Source of the DNA: Nocardiopsis alkaliphila YIM 80379
GTDB lineage: Bacteria; Actinomycetota; Actinomycetes; Streptosporangiales; Streptosporangiaceae
Length of the DNA stretch: 64,000 bases
Direction: 5' to 3'
NCBI RefSeq assembly: GCF_000341005.1
Contig: NZ_ANBD01000046.1
Coordinates: forward strand, 15,916-79,915
Shown one piece after another: positions 45,427 to 54,061 of the stretch. Under the pieces are notes generated by a model that saw only the letters and a program-made list of their open reading frames with translations, had not been told where the DNA came from and searched no databases. How positions within the stretch are numbered: position 1 is the stretch's first letter; each line of letters begins with the position of its first letter. The translations under genes and the position numbers were made by a program.

Positions 45427-46230
45427 ATGCAGGTGACGCCGCCGACACGCGCCGAACTCATCACCTATCTGGTTCGCACGGGGATCGCGGGGCATGTCGA
45501 CACCCCACGGCAGAACAACCTGCGCCACTATCGAAGGCTCGTCCAGAAGGATCCCTACCACCAGTTCGGGTTGACCTTCTCCAACGACTGGACCTTCTCC
45601 GAGGTCCTGGCCCTGATGAACAAGCGTTGCGGTGTGGTGGGTGACGAGGAGTACGTGTGGGGGATCGACACGATCGACCCCGATCTGACCATCGACGCCC
45701 TGGAAGCCTTCGCCGATCGGTTGGCCCTGGCGGCACGGCGCCGTGAACGCGTCATGTTCGCCACCGGTCACCCCCGCAACCTTCGGGAGACCTATGGTGC
45801 CTGGAAGGACGCACTGGTGGAGCGCGGCTGCGTGGTGATCACCGCAGCGGGCGGGTACTCCTACGAGGTGACCACGGAACGTCCGCCCAACCGCCGGATC
45901 GTGGTGTGGAAGGACGAAGTCGCCATCGTCACGGACGGCCACCTTCCTCGGCACAGCCACCATCCCTTCGCCATGCGGGCCATCCTCAACGAACTCGCCG
46001 ACCGTGGTCAGGCGTGGCCGCAGTTGGTCATCGCCGACCATGGTTTCGCGGGGGCCGCGGGGGAGATGGGAGTGCCGGCGATGGGCTTCGCCGACTGTAA
46101 CGACCCGGCTCTCTTCCTCGCCGAACATGAGGGAAAACTACTGGTCACGGTGCCTTTGGACGACGGATATCTGACCGAGGACTATGCTCCGCTGCGCGAT
46201 TACGTTCTCGCCCACGCGGGCCTGTTGTGA
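45427..46230 (+). CDS. Phosphatase-like protein of the actinobacterial acuC neighbourhood
   Basis: A 267-residue cytosolic protein commonly annotated as phosphatase next to acuC in actinomycetes. Visible conserved parts are RQNNLRHYRRLVQKDPYHQFGLTF, ERVMFATGHPRNL, HLPRHSHHPFAMRAIL and LVIADHGFAGAAGEMGVP. I do not see a canonical HAD or metallophosphatase signature, so activity is inferred from family naming only. The ATG at 45427 has a very strong AGGAGAGGAAGGGGT leader; upstream frame is ignored. Confidence 0.78.
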   Translation: MQVTPPTRAELITYLVRTGIAGHVDTPRQNNLRHYRRLVQKDPYHQFGLTFSNDWTFSEVLALMNKRCGVVGDEEYVWGIDTIDPDLTIDALEAFADRLALAARRRERVMFATGHPRNLRETYGAWKDALVERGCVVITAAGGYSYEVTTERPPNRRIVVWKDEVAIVTDGHLPRHSHHPFAMRAILNELADRGQAWPQLVIADHGFAGAAGEMGVPAMGFADCNDPALFLAEHEGKLLVTVPLDDGYLTEDYAPLRDYVLAHAGLL

Positions 46231-46352
46231 TCAGGTCCGGCCATTTATACCCACCGTTAAACCTCATCTGCCCCCTGGACAACGCATATCCCCGAAGAAG
46301 GGCCGAACGACCTTCCCTAGACGAGGTCTCGGCCCTACTCTGAAAACGGACG

Positions 46353-46385
46353 TGTCAGTAGTGACAAGATGACACGCTGGCGTGT
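46353..46385. promoter_or_regulatory. Pair of adjacent palindromes upstream of the BldC-type gene
   Basis: TGTCA-GTAG-TGACA (46353-46366) is followed by ACACGC-TG-GCGTGT (46372-46385), about 100 bases before the ATG. The tight spacing suggests an operator region. Neither matches the BldD consensus well. Confidence 0.4.
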
Positions 46386-46486
46386 TGGTGGGACGGGCAC
46401 GGCATCCGGGTCCTCCTACCACCCCGAGGCGCGTCAGGGCCGAAGGGTAGACAATTGCTCACGTCCGGGAATGAGGGCGTCGGAAG

Positions 46487-46690
46487 ATGAACGGGAGTAA
46501 GCCGCCTCTCGAAGAGGTCCGGTTCTTGACCGTGGCGGAGGTCGCCACGATCATGCGAGTATCCAAGATGACCGTTTACCGAATGGTGCACTCGGGAGTT
46601 CTCCCCGCAATCCGTGTGGGGCGTTCCTACCGGGTCCCTGAACGGGCCGTGCACGACTACCTCCGCGAGGCTTTCGTCGAGGCCGGTTGA
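46487..46690 (+). CDS. BldC/excisionase-type (MerR-like) DNA-binding protein
   Basis: A 67-residue single-domain winged-helix protein: FLTVAEVATIMRVSKMTVYRMVHSGVLPAIRVGRSYRVPERAVHDYL. It is of the same class as BldC and phage excisionases. In Streptomyces a small BldD-controlled regulator (bdtA) of this type lies in a similar acuC neighbourhood; orthology is likely but not proven. The ATG has no strong Shine-Dalgarno. It is followed by a 17-bp-stem terminator, so it is a single-gene unit. Confidence 0.85.
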   Translation: MNGSKPPLEEVRFLTVAEVATIMRVSKMTVYRMVHSGVLPAIRVGRSYRVPERAVHDYLREAFVEAG

Positions 46691-46745
46691 TCGAAGCCGG
46701 GCGGGAGCCGGGGTCGGGCGACACGTCCGGCGCCCGGCCCGGCGC

Positions 46746-46789
46746 TCTCCGTGGGGACGGTGTGCCCCCAAGCACCGTCCCCACGGAGA
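46746..46789 (+). terminator. Very strong terminator hairpin
   Basis: A perfect 17-bp stem (46746-46762 with 46773-46789; core CTCCGTGGGGACGGTG) and ten-base loop, 55 bases after the BldC-type gene. Confidence 0.85.
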
Positions 46790-46884
46790 CACCCCTTCAC
46801 CGGGGCCACTCCAGGCAGGGGCCCTTCGCCCCTTGCCGGCGAAGTGACTTGGGCCGGGGCGAAGAAGAGGGGGCCAAGGCGTCT

Positions 46885-46908
46885 ACTACACTTTGTCGTT
46901 GTTGTAGT
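46885..46908. promoter_or_regulatory. ACTACA/TGTAGT inverted repeat upstream of the cytochrome c maturation operon
   Basis: ACTACA and TGTAGT are 12 bases apart in an AT-rich stretch about 40 bases before the resA ATG. The half-site resembles BlaI/CopY-type operators (TACTAC/GTAGTA), but the spacing is wider than usual, so the assignment is tentative. Confidence 0.35.
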
Positions 46909-46945
46909 CAGCCCTGTTCACACCCCTGTTCGCGAGGTCTCCTCG

Positions 46946-47686
46946 ATGCCCAGTACCAGTACAGGTACGCGGCGCCGCAGTGCCGTGCCGCGCCTGTCGG
47001 CGGCCATCTCGGCCGCCGTCCTCGCCCTGTCCGGATGCGCCGGGGGGACCGAGATCCAGACCGGTGGAGAGGACGACCGCTTCATCTCCGGTGACGGCAG
47101 CGCCACCGTCTTCGAGATGGGCGAACGCGACAGCGCTCCCGACGTCACCGGCACCACCTTCGAGGGCGATGAGCTCTCGCTCAGCGACTACGAGGGACAG
47201 ATCCTCGTCCTCAACGTGTGGGCCAGTTGGTGTGGCCCCTGTCGTGCCGAACAACCCGTCCTGGACGAAGTGCACGCCGAGTACGGGGACCTCGGCGTGC
47301 ACTTCCTCGGTGTGAACATCAAGGACAACGAGACCGCCGCGTTGGCCTACACCGACAACAAGGGCGTGGTCTACCCGAGCCTGTACGACCAGCCCGGCGA
47401 GATCCCGCAGGCATTTCGGGAGACCGTCCCGCCCCGAGCCATCCCCAGCACCCTGATCCTGGACCCGAACGGCGACATCGCCGCCCGTGTCATCGGCCCC
47501 ACCACCTATGGGCAACTCACCGAGCTCCTGAACCCGCTGGTGGTCGAGTTCGACTTCGGGGACCCCGAGGAACGCCCGCGCGTTTCGGAGCAGGAAGCCG
47601 AGGACGACGCCGAGGGCACCGAATCAGAGGACACCGATGAGGCCGAGGCCACCGACGAGGGCGGCCCGGCCGGAGACGACGAATGA
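46946..47686 (+). CDS. resA: ResA/TlpA-type thiol-disulfide lipoprotein
   Basis: A 246-residue membrane-attached thioredoxin-like protein that keeps apocytochrome c haem-binding Cys reduced. The lipobox LSGC puts the lipid on Cys31. The active site WCGPC has Cys96 and Cys99, and the cis-Pro segment AIPSTLIL follows. The acidic C-terminal tail (about 40 residues of Glu/Asp) is lineage-specific. Its stop overlaps the ccdA ATG. First gene of a four-gene cytochrome c maturation operon. Confidence 0.92.
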   Translation: MPSTSTGTRRRSAVPRLSAAISAAVLALSGCAGGTEIQTGGEDDRFISGDGSATVFEMGERDSAPDVTGTTFEGDELSLSDYEGQILVLNVWASWCGPCRAEQPVLDEVHAEYGDLGVHFLGVNIKDNETAALAYTDNKGVVYPSLYDQPGEIPQAFRETVPPRAIPSTLILDPNGDIAARVIGPTTYGQLTELLNPLVVEFDFGDPEERPRVSEQEAEDDAEGTESEDTDEAEATDEGGPAGDDE

Positions 47687-48489
47687 TGGACCCGATCGGA
47701 ACCACGGTCCTGACGGGTTCGCTCCTGCTCGCCGCACCCTTGGCCCTCGCCGCCGGACTGGTCTCCTTCCTCTCGCCGTGCGTGCTACCGCTCGTCCCCG
47801 GATACCTGTCCTACGTGACCGGGATGAGCGGCTCCCACGTGCGCGAACGTCAGGAGAACACCGCCGCCGGCACCACCACCATCGCCGACATCGACACCGA
47901 GCTCGCCGACCGACGATGGACGATGGTCACCGGCAGCGTCCTGTTCATCGCCGGTTTCAGCCTCGTCTTCGTCGCGGTCGGCGGGTTCATCGGCTGGCTG
48001 GGCGACCTGTTCATGGATTACACCGACCCCATCACCCGGATCCTCGGCGGGCTGACCATCGTGCTCGGCCTGGCCTTCATGGGGTTCGTACCGGGGCTGG
48101 GCCGGGAGTTGCGCTTCCACCGCCTGCCCCGTGCCGGGCTGGCCGGCGCCCCCATGCTCGGGATCCTTTTCGGGCTGGGTTGGACCCCGTGTATCGGGCC
48201 GACTCTGGCAGCCGTCCAGACACTCGCCTTCGTCGAGGGAGGCGCCGGCCGTGGCGTACTCCTGTCCCTCATCTACTGCGTCGGCCTGGGGCTGCCCTTC
48301 GTCGTCGCCTCCCTGCTCTATCGACGTGCGCTCGGCGCCTTCGACTGGCTCAAGCGCCACACCCGTACGGTCACGATGGTCGGCGGAGTCATGCTCGTCC
48401 TGGTCGGCCTGGCCATGGTGTCCGGGTTGTGGGCCGAGATGACCATCGCCATGCAGGGGTGGGCCGCCAACTTCCAGACGGTGATCTGA
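47683..48489 (+). CDS. ccdA: Cytochrome c biogenesis protein CcdA
   Basis: A 268-residue polytopic membrane protein that carries reducing equivalents across the membrane to ResA. Six transmembrane segments are predicted. The two redox Cys lie in [19 protein letters not shown] and [13 protein letters not shown]. It starts at an ATG overlapping the resA stop (ATGA). Confidence 0.94.
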   Translation: MMDPIGTTVLTGSLLLAAPLALAAGLVSFLSPCVLPLVPGYLSYVTGMSGSHVRERQENTAAGTTTIADIDTELADRRWTMVTGSVLFIAGFSLVFVAVGGFIGWLGDLFMDYTDPITRILGGLTIVLGLAFMGFVPGLGRELRFHRLPRAGLAGAPMLGILFGLGWTPCIGPTLAAVQTLAFVEGGAGRGVLLSLIYCVGLGLPFVVASLLYRRALGAFDWLKRHTRTVTMVGGVMLVLVGLAMVSGLWAEMTIAMQGWAANFQTVI

Positions 48490-48490
48490 C

Positions 48491-50104
48491 TTGAGCACGA
48501 CCACATCCGAGAATTCGCACGACGAGCCGGAGAGCCCCGCGCCCAAGCCCAAGGGGCTGGGCGCTCTGGGTTGGGCCCGCTGGATCTGGCGCACGCTCAC
48601 CTCGATGCGTACCGCCCTGATCCTGTTGTTCCTGCTCGCGCTGGGGGCCATCCCCGGTTCGTTCCTGCCCCAGAACGTGGTCAGCGTCGACGAGGTGGCC
48701 ACCTACTTCCGGGAGAACCCGGAACTGGCCCCTTGGCTGGACCGGTTCTACCTGTTCGACGTGTTCTCCTCGCCCTGGTACGGGGCGATCTACCTGCTGC
48801 TCTTCGTGTCGCTGGCGGGATGCGTGATCCCGCGCGCCATCACCCACGCCAAGGCGGTCCGCGCCCGACCGGTGAAAACGCCGCGCAACCTGGGTCGTAT
48901 GCCGTACGTGGCCCGGTTCGGCACCGACGCGACCCCCGACACCGCCCTGGAACGGGCCCGCGAGGTCCTCAAGGGATACCGGATCGAACGCTACGAAGAC
49001 TCGGTCTCCGCGGAGACCGGGTACCTGCGCGAGGTCGGTAACGTGTTGTTCCACCTCGCCCTGCTCGGGCTGCTTCTGGCCCTGGCCGCCGGGGCGTTCT
49101 TCGGTTATCGAGGAAACCTGCTCCTCGTGGAGGGCGATGGGTTCGCCAACACGCTCCCCTCCTACGACGCCATTTACCCCGGCCACTGGACCGACACCGA
49201 CGAGTTCGCTCCGTTCACGATCCACATGGAGGACTTCGAGGCCGTCTTCATCGAGGAGGGGAGCCTGCGAGGGCAGGCCGACTCCTACGTGGCCGACCTC
49301 CGCTACACGGAGGAACCCGGCGGGGAGGAGAGGACCCACCGACTACAGGTCAACCACCCGCTGAGCGTCGGTGGTGTGCAGGTGTACCTGCTCGGCCACG
49401 GTTACGCACCCGAGTTCGAGGTTCGCAACGCCGACGACGAGGTGGTCTTCGACCAGGCGGTCCCGTTCCTGTATCGCGACACCATGAGCTTCACCTCCGA
49501 CGGGGTCGTCAAGGTGCCCGACACCGGGGGTGAGGAACTCGGCTTCGTGGGGGTCTTCCTGCCCAGCGCGATGGAGGATTCCGAGGGCGAACTGGTCTCC
49601 GACTTCCCCGGGGCCCGAAACCCGATGGTGACCCTGGAGGCCTACCGAGGCGACCTGGGCATGGTCGATCCTCAGTCGGTCTATCAGCTCAAGACCCAGG
49701 GCATGGAAGGGCTCGGCGAATCACCCGTGATGGCGGTCGGTGACACCTGGGAATTGCCCGAAGAGGCGGGCTCGATCACCTTCACCGGGGTCAAGGAGTA
49801 CGCCACCTTGCAGACCAACCGGGACGGGGCCCGACTGCCCGCCCTCGCCGCGGCCACCCTGGCCGTGGTGGGACTGCTCGTGACCCTGTTCGTGCGTCCC
49901 CGGCGCGTCTGGGTCCGGGCCACCGAAGGTGAGGACGGGCGTACCCGAGTGGAGTTGGCCGGGCTCGGTAAGACCGAGGCCGCCGGCGACAACACCGAGT
50001 TCCACGAGCTCACCTCACGCCTGGCCGCACGGCTCCGGAGCGAGCCGGACGACGACCCCAACACCCCACCTGAAAAGTCGACAACACAAGGGAGTGACCG
50101 GTGA
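48491..50104 (+). CDS. resB: Cytochrome c biogenesis protein ResB
   Basis: A 537-residue membrane protein of the ResB/Ccs1 family, part of the system II haem delivery and ligation complex. It has transmembrane segments near residues 38-58, 96-115, 180-205 and 455-475, and a large extracytoplasmic domain between the third and fourth. Characteristic parts are SMRTALILLFLLALGAIPGSFLPQ and NHPLSVGGVQVYLLGHGYAP. It starts at TTG two bases after the ccdA stop and overlaps ccsB by four bases. Confidence 0.93.
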   Translation: MSTTTSENSHDEPESPAPKPKGLGALGWARWIWRTLTSMRTALILLFLLALGAIPGSFLPQNVVSVDEVATYFRENPELAPWLDRFYLFDVFSSPWYGAIYLLLFVSLAGCVIPRAITHAKAVRARPVKTPRNLGRMPYVARFGTDATPDTALERAREVLKGYRIERYEDSVSAETGYLREVGNVLFHLALLGLLLALAAGAFFGYRGNLLLVEGDGFANTLPSYDAIYPGHWTDTDEFAPFTIHMEDFEAVFIEEGSLRGQADSYVADLRYTEEPGGEERTHRLQVNHPLSVGGVQVYLLGHGYAPEFEVRNADDEVVFDQAVPFLYRDTMSFTSDGVVKVPDTGGEELGFVGVFLPSAMEDSEGELVSDFPGARNPMVTLEAYRGDLGMVDPQSVYQLKTQGMEGLGESPVMAVGDTWELPEEAGSITFTGVKEYATLQTNRDGARLPALAAATLAVVGLLVTLFVRPRRVWVRATEGEDGRTRVELAGLGKTEAAGDNTEFHELTSRLAARLRSEPDDDPNTPPEKSTTQGSDR

Positions 50105-51093
50105 CGTACACACTCGCCGCACCCGTGAACGAGAGCATGGCGTCGGCCAGTGACACGCTCATCATCGCGATGATCGTGACCTACGCCGCCGCGATGTTCC
50201 TGTTCGCCATCGAGGCGGCCTATGGCACCCGCACCAAGTTGAAGGCCGGTCGACTCATGCCGGTCGGGGCCGGTTCGGTCGAAGGCGGCGACGGCGACAT
50301 CGAGGTCAACGTCCGTTCCACCGAGAAAGAGGCCCAGGCCTCCCAGAGCGTGCTCGGCAGGATCGCCCTCGCCGTGACGGCCCTGGGCTTCGTGCTCAAC
50401 CTCGCCCAGATCGTCACCCGAGGTCTGGCGGCCGGCCGGTGGCCTTGGGGCAACATGTTCGAGTTCGTCGTGGCGATGTGTCTGGTCGCCGTCGGTGCGC
50501 TGCTGTACGCCTCCTGGCGTTACCAGGCCCGTTTCCTCGGAGCTTTCGTCCTCGTTCCGGTCCTGCTGCTCCTGGGCGTCGGCGTGCGTTGGCTGTACGT
50601 CGACCCGGGGCCGCTCATTCCGGCGTTGCAGTCCTACTGGGTGCCGATCCACGTCACCGCGGTGATCATCGCGGGTGGTGGGTTCATGGTCTCCGGTGTC
50701 GCGGGCATCACCTACCTGGTGTCCCACCGAAGTGAAACTCGGCGGGCCAGAGGGGAGACGGTCACCGGTATCGCCGGTCGGCTGCCCAGTCCGGAGATCC
50801 TGGACCGCATCTCCCACCGGTTCATCCTCTTCGCCTTCCCGCTGTGGACCTTCGGCGTCATCGCCGGATCGATCTGGGCCGACGAGGCCTGGGGCCGTTT
50901 CTGGGGCTGGGACCCCAAGGAGGTCTGGTCGTTCATCTCCTGGGTGATCTACGCGGCCTACCTGCACGCGCGGGCCACCGGTGGATGGCGCGGCCCCAAG
51001 GCCACCTGGATCAACGTGCTCGGCTTCCTCACCGTCATGTTCAACCTCTTTGCCGTGAACTACCTGTTCAGCGGTCTGCACTCCTACGCCTAG
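50101..51093 (+). CDS. ccsB: Cytochrome c biogenesis protein CcsB (ResC)
   Basis: A 330-residue polytopic membrane protein that, with ResB, exports and attaches haem to apocytochrome c. The Trp-rich haem-handling motif WGRFWGWDPKEVWSFISW and flanking His residues (ISHRF, HVTAV, LHARATGGW) identify the family. About eight transmembrane helices. It starts at a GTG overlapping the resB stop. Last gene of the operon. Confidence 0.94.
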   Translation: MTYTLAAPVNESMASASDTLIIAMIVTYAAAMFLFAIEAAYGTRTKLKAGRLMPVGAGSVEGGDGDIEVNVRSTEKEAQASQSVLGRIALAVTALGFVLNLAQIVTRGLAAGRWPWGNMFEFVVAMCLVAVGALLYASWRYQARFLGAFVLVPVLLLLGVGVRWLYVDPGPLIPALQSYWVPIHVTAVIIAGGGFMVSGVAGITYLVSHRSETRRARGETVTGIAGRLPSPEILDRISHRFILFAFPLWTFGVIAGSIWADEAWGRFWGWDPKEVWSFISWVIYAAYLHARATGGWRGPKATWINVLGFLTVMFNLFAVNYLFSGLHSYA

Positions 51094-51225
51094 CCGTGCT
51101 CGTCCTGGTCCCTTGCTCGGCTTCGGACCGTGTTCGGTCGCCACGAGGAAGGGCAGGAACCTTCGGCGCCTCCAGAACCCTGTCGGCGCTCGAACGTAAC
51201 CCCCTCGGCTGAGGCGGACCGTGGG

Positions 51226-52209
51226 TCAGGCGTTGCGGGGCGGGGCGGTCGATTCCCTTGTGACCAAGGAGGTCTCCAAGGTCACGGTCCCGGTGGAGCC
51301 ACGTGCGTCCACCGATCGAAGAAGCAGGTCGACCGCCCCCCGCCCGGCCTCGGTCACCGGCATTCCGACCGTGGTTAGGGCGGGACTGGAGTAACGGGCC
51401 ACGTGGCTGTCGTCCACACCGACCACACTGAGGTCCCGTGGAACGCGCAAGCCGAGCTCGGTCACCCTCTGGACCAGCCCGAAGGCCACCAGGTCGTTGT
51501 GGGCCAAGACCGCAGTGGCCCCGCTGGACACGACCTCCTCCGCGACGGCGCGCCCGCCCTCCTCGGTGGGTGGGTTGGGGCCGACACGTTGGACCAGGAC
51601 TCCGTGCGCGTTCGCGATCCCCTCGGCGGCGCGTTCGATCTCTCCGCTGGTCCAGGAGCGCCCGGGACCGCTCGCCACGATGATCTCCCGGTGCCCGAGC
51701 CCCAGAAGGTGCTCCATGGCCTGACGGGCACCCGCACCGACGTCCATCAGCACGGCGGACACACCACGGAGTCGACGATTGACCACGACCAGTGGGATCT
51801 CTTCGGCGAGTTCGGTGATGACGCGGTTGGTCAGACGCGGGGCGACCAGCACGGCGCCGTCCACCTGTTTGGCCATGGAACGGATCAGTTCCTCCTCGAC
51901 TCGGGCCTGTTCGTCGGTGTCGGCGATGAAGACGTGGTAGTCGCGCTCGCGGGCCTGGGCCTGGGCGGCCTTGAGGAGCGGAGGGAAGAAGGGGTTGGCT
52001 ATGTCCGCGACGATCAGACCGAGGTTTCCGGTTCTGCGGGTGGACAGGGCCCGGGCCGCGCGGTTCGGCCGGTAACCGAGCTCCTCCGCCGTGGCCAGGA
52101 CCCTCGCCCGAGTATCGGAGTTGACCAGGTGCGCCGCGGAGAAGGCCCGCGAGACCGTGGAAACGTGGACTCCGCTCACCCGTGCGACGTCTTTGATGGT
52201 GACGGCCAC
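51226..52209 (-). CDS. LacI-family transcriptional regulator
   Basis: A 327-residue sugar-type repressor. The N-terminal helix-turn-helix VTIKDVARVSGVHVSTVSRAF is followed by the hinge helix region YRPNRAARALSTRRT. The periplasmic-binding-protein-like ligand domain includes NLGLIVADIANPFFPPLL and SVVGVDDSHVARYSSPALTTV. GTG 52209 has GGAG eight bases upstream. No transporter or glycosidase gene is adjacent, so its targets probably lie elsewhere. Two operator-like palindromes precede it. Confidence 0.92.
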   Translation of the reverse strand: MAVTIKDVARVSGVHVSTVSRAFSAAHLVNSDTRARVLATAEELGYRPNRAARALSTRRTGNLGLIVADIANPFFPPLLKAAQAQARERDYHVFIADTDEQARVEEELIRSMAKQVDGAVLVAPRLTNRVITELAEEIPLVVVNRRLRGVSAVLMDVGAGARQAMEHLLGLGHREIIVASGPGRSWTSGEIERAAEGIANAHGVLVQRVGPNPPTEEGGRAVAEEVVSSGATAVLAHNDLVAFGLVQRVTELGLRVPRDLSVVGVDDSHVARYSSPALTTVGMPVTEAGRGAVDLLLRSVDARGSTGTVTLETSLVTRESTAPPRNA

Positions 52210-52245
52210 CCGTGGACTCCGTTCCGTTGATGGATCTATGAGGCG

Positions 52246-52257
52246 ACAAGCGTTTGT
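52246..52257. promoter_or_regulatory. LacI-type operator-like site, proximal
   Basis: ACAAGCGTTTGT, a near-palindrome centred on the CG expected of LacI-family operators, 37 bases upstream of the regulator start. Confidence 0.45.
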
Positions 52258-52389
52258 TGGGGAGTGAGGGTTTCCTTTGGTGTCGCTTTTGTCATCCTCA
52301 CCCATCCAAGGGCCGCTTTTCCAGCATTTTCCGGCAACGACTTGATGCTGGGAGGGTCGATGTACGAAGTGGAATCGGGGACGTTCGCG

Positions 52390-52399
52390 CAAACGTTTG
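52390..52399. promoter_or_regulatory. LacI-type operator-like site, distal
   Basis: CAAACGTTTG, a perfect palindrome with central CG, about 140 bases from the proximal site and sharing the AACGTTTG or AGCGTTTG core. Two such sites suggest looping or autoregulation. Confidence 0.5.
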
Positions 52400-52545
52400 T
52401 ATATGGGGGTTTCACGGTCCACACCCCCGAGGAGCGGCGCCCATGTGCGGGTTCACTCCGTTTCGGTCCCTGGCCCCGGCGGTCCCGTCGACCGCCACCA
52501 CGGTCGGTGTCGGCTTGCCGTGACGGTGGTCCGGTCGAACGAAGC

Positions 52546-52580
52546 GGTGGGGCCGTACCCGCGTCGGGTACGGCCCCACC
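52546..52580 (-). terminator. Terminator downstream of the PLDc_N gene
   Basis: A perfect 15-bp stem (GGTGGGGCCGTACCC with GGGTACGGCCCCACC) with a five-base loop, 25 bases past the stop of the reverse-strand gene. Confidence 0.75.
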
Positions 52581-52605
52581 GTTGGTCGGCGAGTCCCTGG
52601 AACGG

Positions 52606-52959
52606 TTACTCGTCCGGGTCGATCCTACGGTCGAGTCGGCGGAGGAACTCGGGATCGTCGTCCGGTCCGAGCGGGTGCGGACTATCCGAGGGTTGGGCGA
52701 AGTCTGACGGGTCAAGGTCGTCCACGGACGCGGCTTGGACCGGTGAGGAGGCCTCACCTTGAACGAGGGCCGACCGGCGAGGTCGGCCCAGGAAGAGCCA
52801 GAGGATCGACCCCACGGGCATGAACAGCGCGATGACGACCAGCCACAGGACCTTGGGCAGATTCCGTGCCTCTTGAGCAGGGGTGGTAAGCGCGTCGAAG
52901 AACGCGTACACCCATAGAATGATCGATACGAGCGTGATCAGGCCACCGAGCCACACCAT
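52606..52959 (-). CDS. PLDc_N domain membrane protein
   Basis: A 117-residue protein with two transmembrane helices (about 4-24 and 38-58) of the PLD-nuclease N-terminal family: RNLPKVLWLVVIALFMPVGSILWLFLGRPRR. No phospholipase catalytic HKD motif is present. The tail is acidic and Pro-rich. These two-helix proteins are widespread in actinobacteria; function is unknown. Confidence 0.85.
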   Translation of the reverse strand: MVWLGGLITLVSIILWVYAFFDALTTPAQEARNLPKVLWLVVIALFMPVGSILWLFLGRPRRSALVQGEASSPVQAASVDDLDPSDFAQPSDSPHPLGPDDDPEFLRRLDRRIDPDE

Positions 52960-53072
52960 GCTTCCAGCCTATCTTGCCGTCTGATCCTCATGACCGGGAC
53001 TCGAACCGGTGACGTGGAAGACACCCCGGCGGAGCGTGGTGCCCGGGCCATCGAGGACGTGTCGTGTCCGCC

Positions 53073-53273
53073 TCAGGGGGTGGTCTCGCTGGGCTCCCCG
53101 AGCAGGAGGGCGCGCACCTCGGACTCCCGGAATCGGCGGTGTCCGCCAGGAGTGCGGATACTGCTGATCCGCCCGGAGGCGGCCCAGCGGGTGACGGTCT
53201 TGGGATCAACCCGGAAGAGTGAGGCCACTTCCCCGGGGGTCAACAGGCGTTCGCTTGCTCGTTCCACCTTCAC
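53073..53273 (-). CDS. bldC: Developmental regulator BldC
   Basis: A 66-residue MerR-like single-domain DNA-binding protein closely matching Streptomyces BldC: LLTPGEVASLFRVDPKTVTRWAASGRISSIRTPGGHRRFRESEVRALL. BldC binds cooperatively as head-to-tail oligomers and delays entry into development. GTG 53273 is chosen because homologues have about eight residues before LLTP and GGGGGAA lies just upstream; further open frame upstream is not conserved. Single-gene unit. Confidence 0.93.
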   Translation of the reverse strand: MKVERASERLLTPGEVASLFRVDPKTVTRWAASGRISSIRTPGGHRRFRESEVRALLLGEPSETTP

Positions 53274-53683
53274 ATTCCCCCAATCAAGCCCGCCTGGTGT
53301 TCGGGGGCGGCGGGCGTTTGGTCCCCTAGTGTGCACGAGTTGGTCCGTTTCCTCCCTAGTTTTCGGAGAAATTGTGGTGATCGGGGGATGAGTGGGGGAT
53401 ATGTGATCGGAACGTGATGTTCAGGCCCCCCTGTCGGATTCGAAACATCCCATGAACACTCGTATCCAAGGTCATCGGCGCCCCTCCGGACCGCGCCGAG
53501 GTACACCCCGACCTGGTGCACTGAGCCCGAAACACGCCCTTAACCTGGAGGTGGGAGCTGCCTGATCTGAGACGCCACCCTTCGACCACGCTCGTCCGAC
53601 TCGGCCGTGCGCGCACATGATCGTGCGCGAGTGGGTGTGCTGCCCAATCTAGTGCAGGTAATCATCTGTTGTGAGGCTTTTTG
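53274..53683. other. Divergent intergenic region between bldC and a DUF4229 gene
   Basis: About 410 bases with no supported gene. The 53330-53440 part is AT-richer and probably carries the bldC promoter. A small hairpin with CGCGCAC/GTGCGCG arms lies near 53610-53632. Confidence 0.4.
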
Positions 53684-54043
53684 ATGCGTAGCTGGTTGAC
53701 CTATACCGCAGCCCGTCTGGCGTTGTTCGCGGCTGCTTTCGGTGTCGTCTACCTGTTCGGTGCGAGGTCTTGGATCGCGTTGGTTCTGGCCTGGGTGATC
53801 AGTGGGCTCGCCTCCTACGTCCTGCTCTCCAAGTGGCGCGACCAGATGTCGACCTCCGTCACGGAGTGGTCGGACAACCGTAAGGACAAGGCGGTGGGTG
53901 AGCGCCTGGTCCACGGTGCCGCCCGAGAGGACGAGATCCAGGACGAGCTCCTGCGTGCCCAACGGGAGCGGGACGAGGGTGCCCAGGAGAACGAGGTCGA
54001 GAACGCCGAGGACGGGGCCAAGGCCGACAAGCCCGCCAAGTAG
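53684..54043 (+). CDS. DUF4229 family small membrane protein
   Basis: A 119-residue protein: two transmembrane helices (about 7-25 and 30-48), then the conserved LLSKWRDQMS segment and a highly charged coiled-coil-like tail rich in Glu, Arg and Lys. Matches the actinobacterial DUF4229 family, found near menaquinone and nuo genes. The ATG has TGAGG eight bases upstream. Function is unknown. Confidence 0.82.
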   Translation: MRSWLTYTAARLALFAAAFGVVYLFGARSWIALVLAWVISGLASYVLLSKWRDQMSTSVTEWSDNRKDKAVGERLVHGAAREDEIQDELLRAQRERDEGAQENEVENAEDGAKADKPAK

Positions 54044-54061
54044 CCTCTCCGGACCGCGCCT

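Noticed and set aside
46372-46385. BldD operator upstream of the BldC-type gene
   Set aside because: The ACACGC-TG-GCGTGT palindrome does not fit the spacing of the known BldD consensus, so it is kept only as an unassigned palindrome.
52985-53015. tRNA 3'-end-like sequence (reverse strand, GGTTCGAGTC core)
   Set aside because: The T-arm-like piece would need an eight-base loop, no matching acceptor or anticodon arms are found within 90 bases, and no partner tRNA is in the window for an attachment-site reading.
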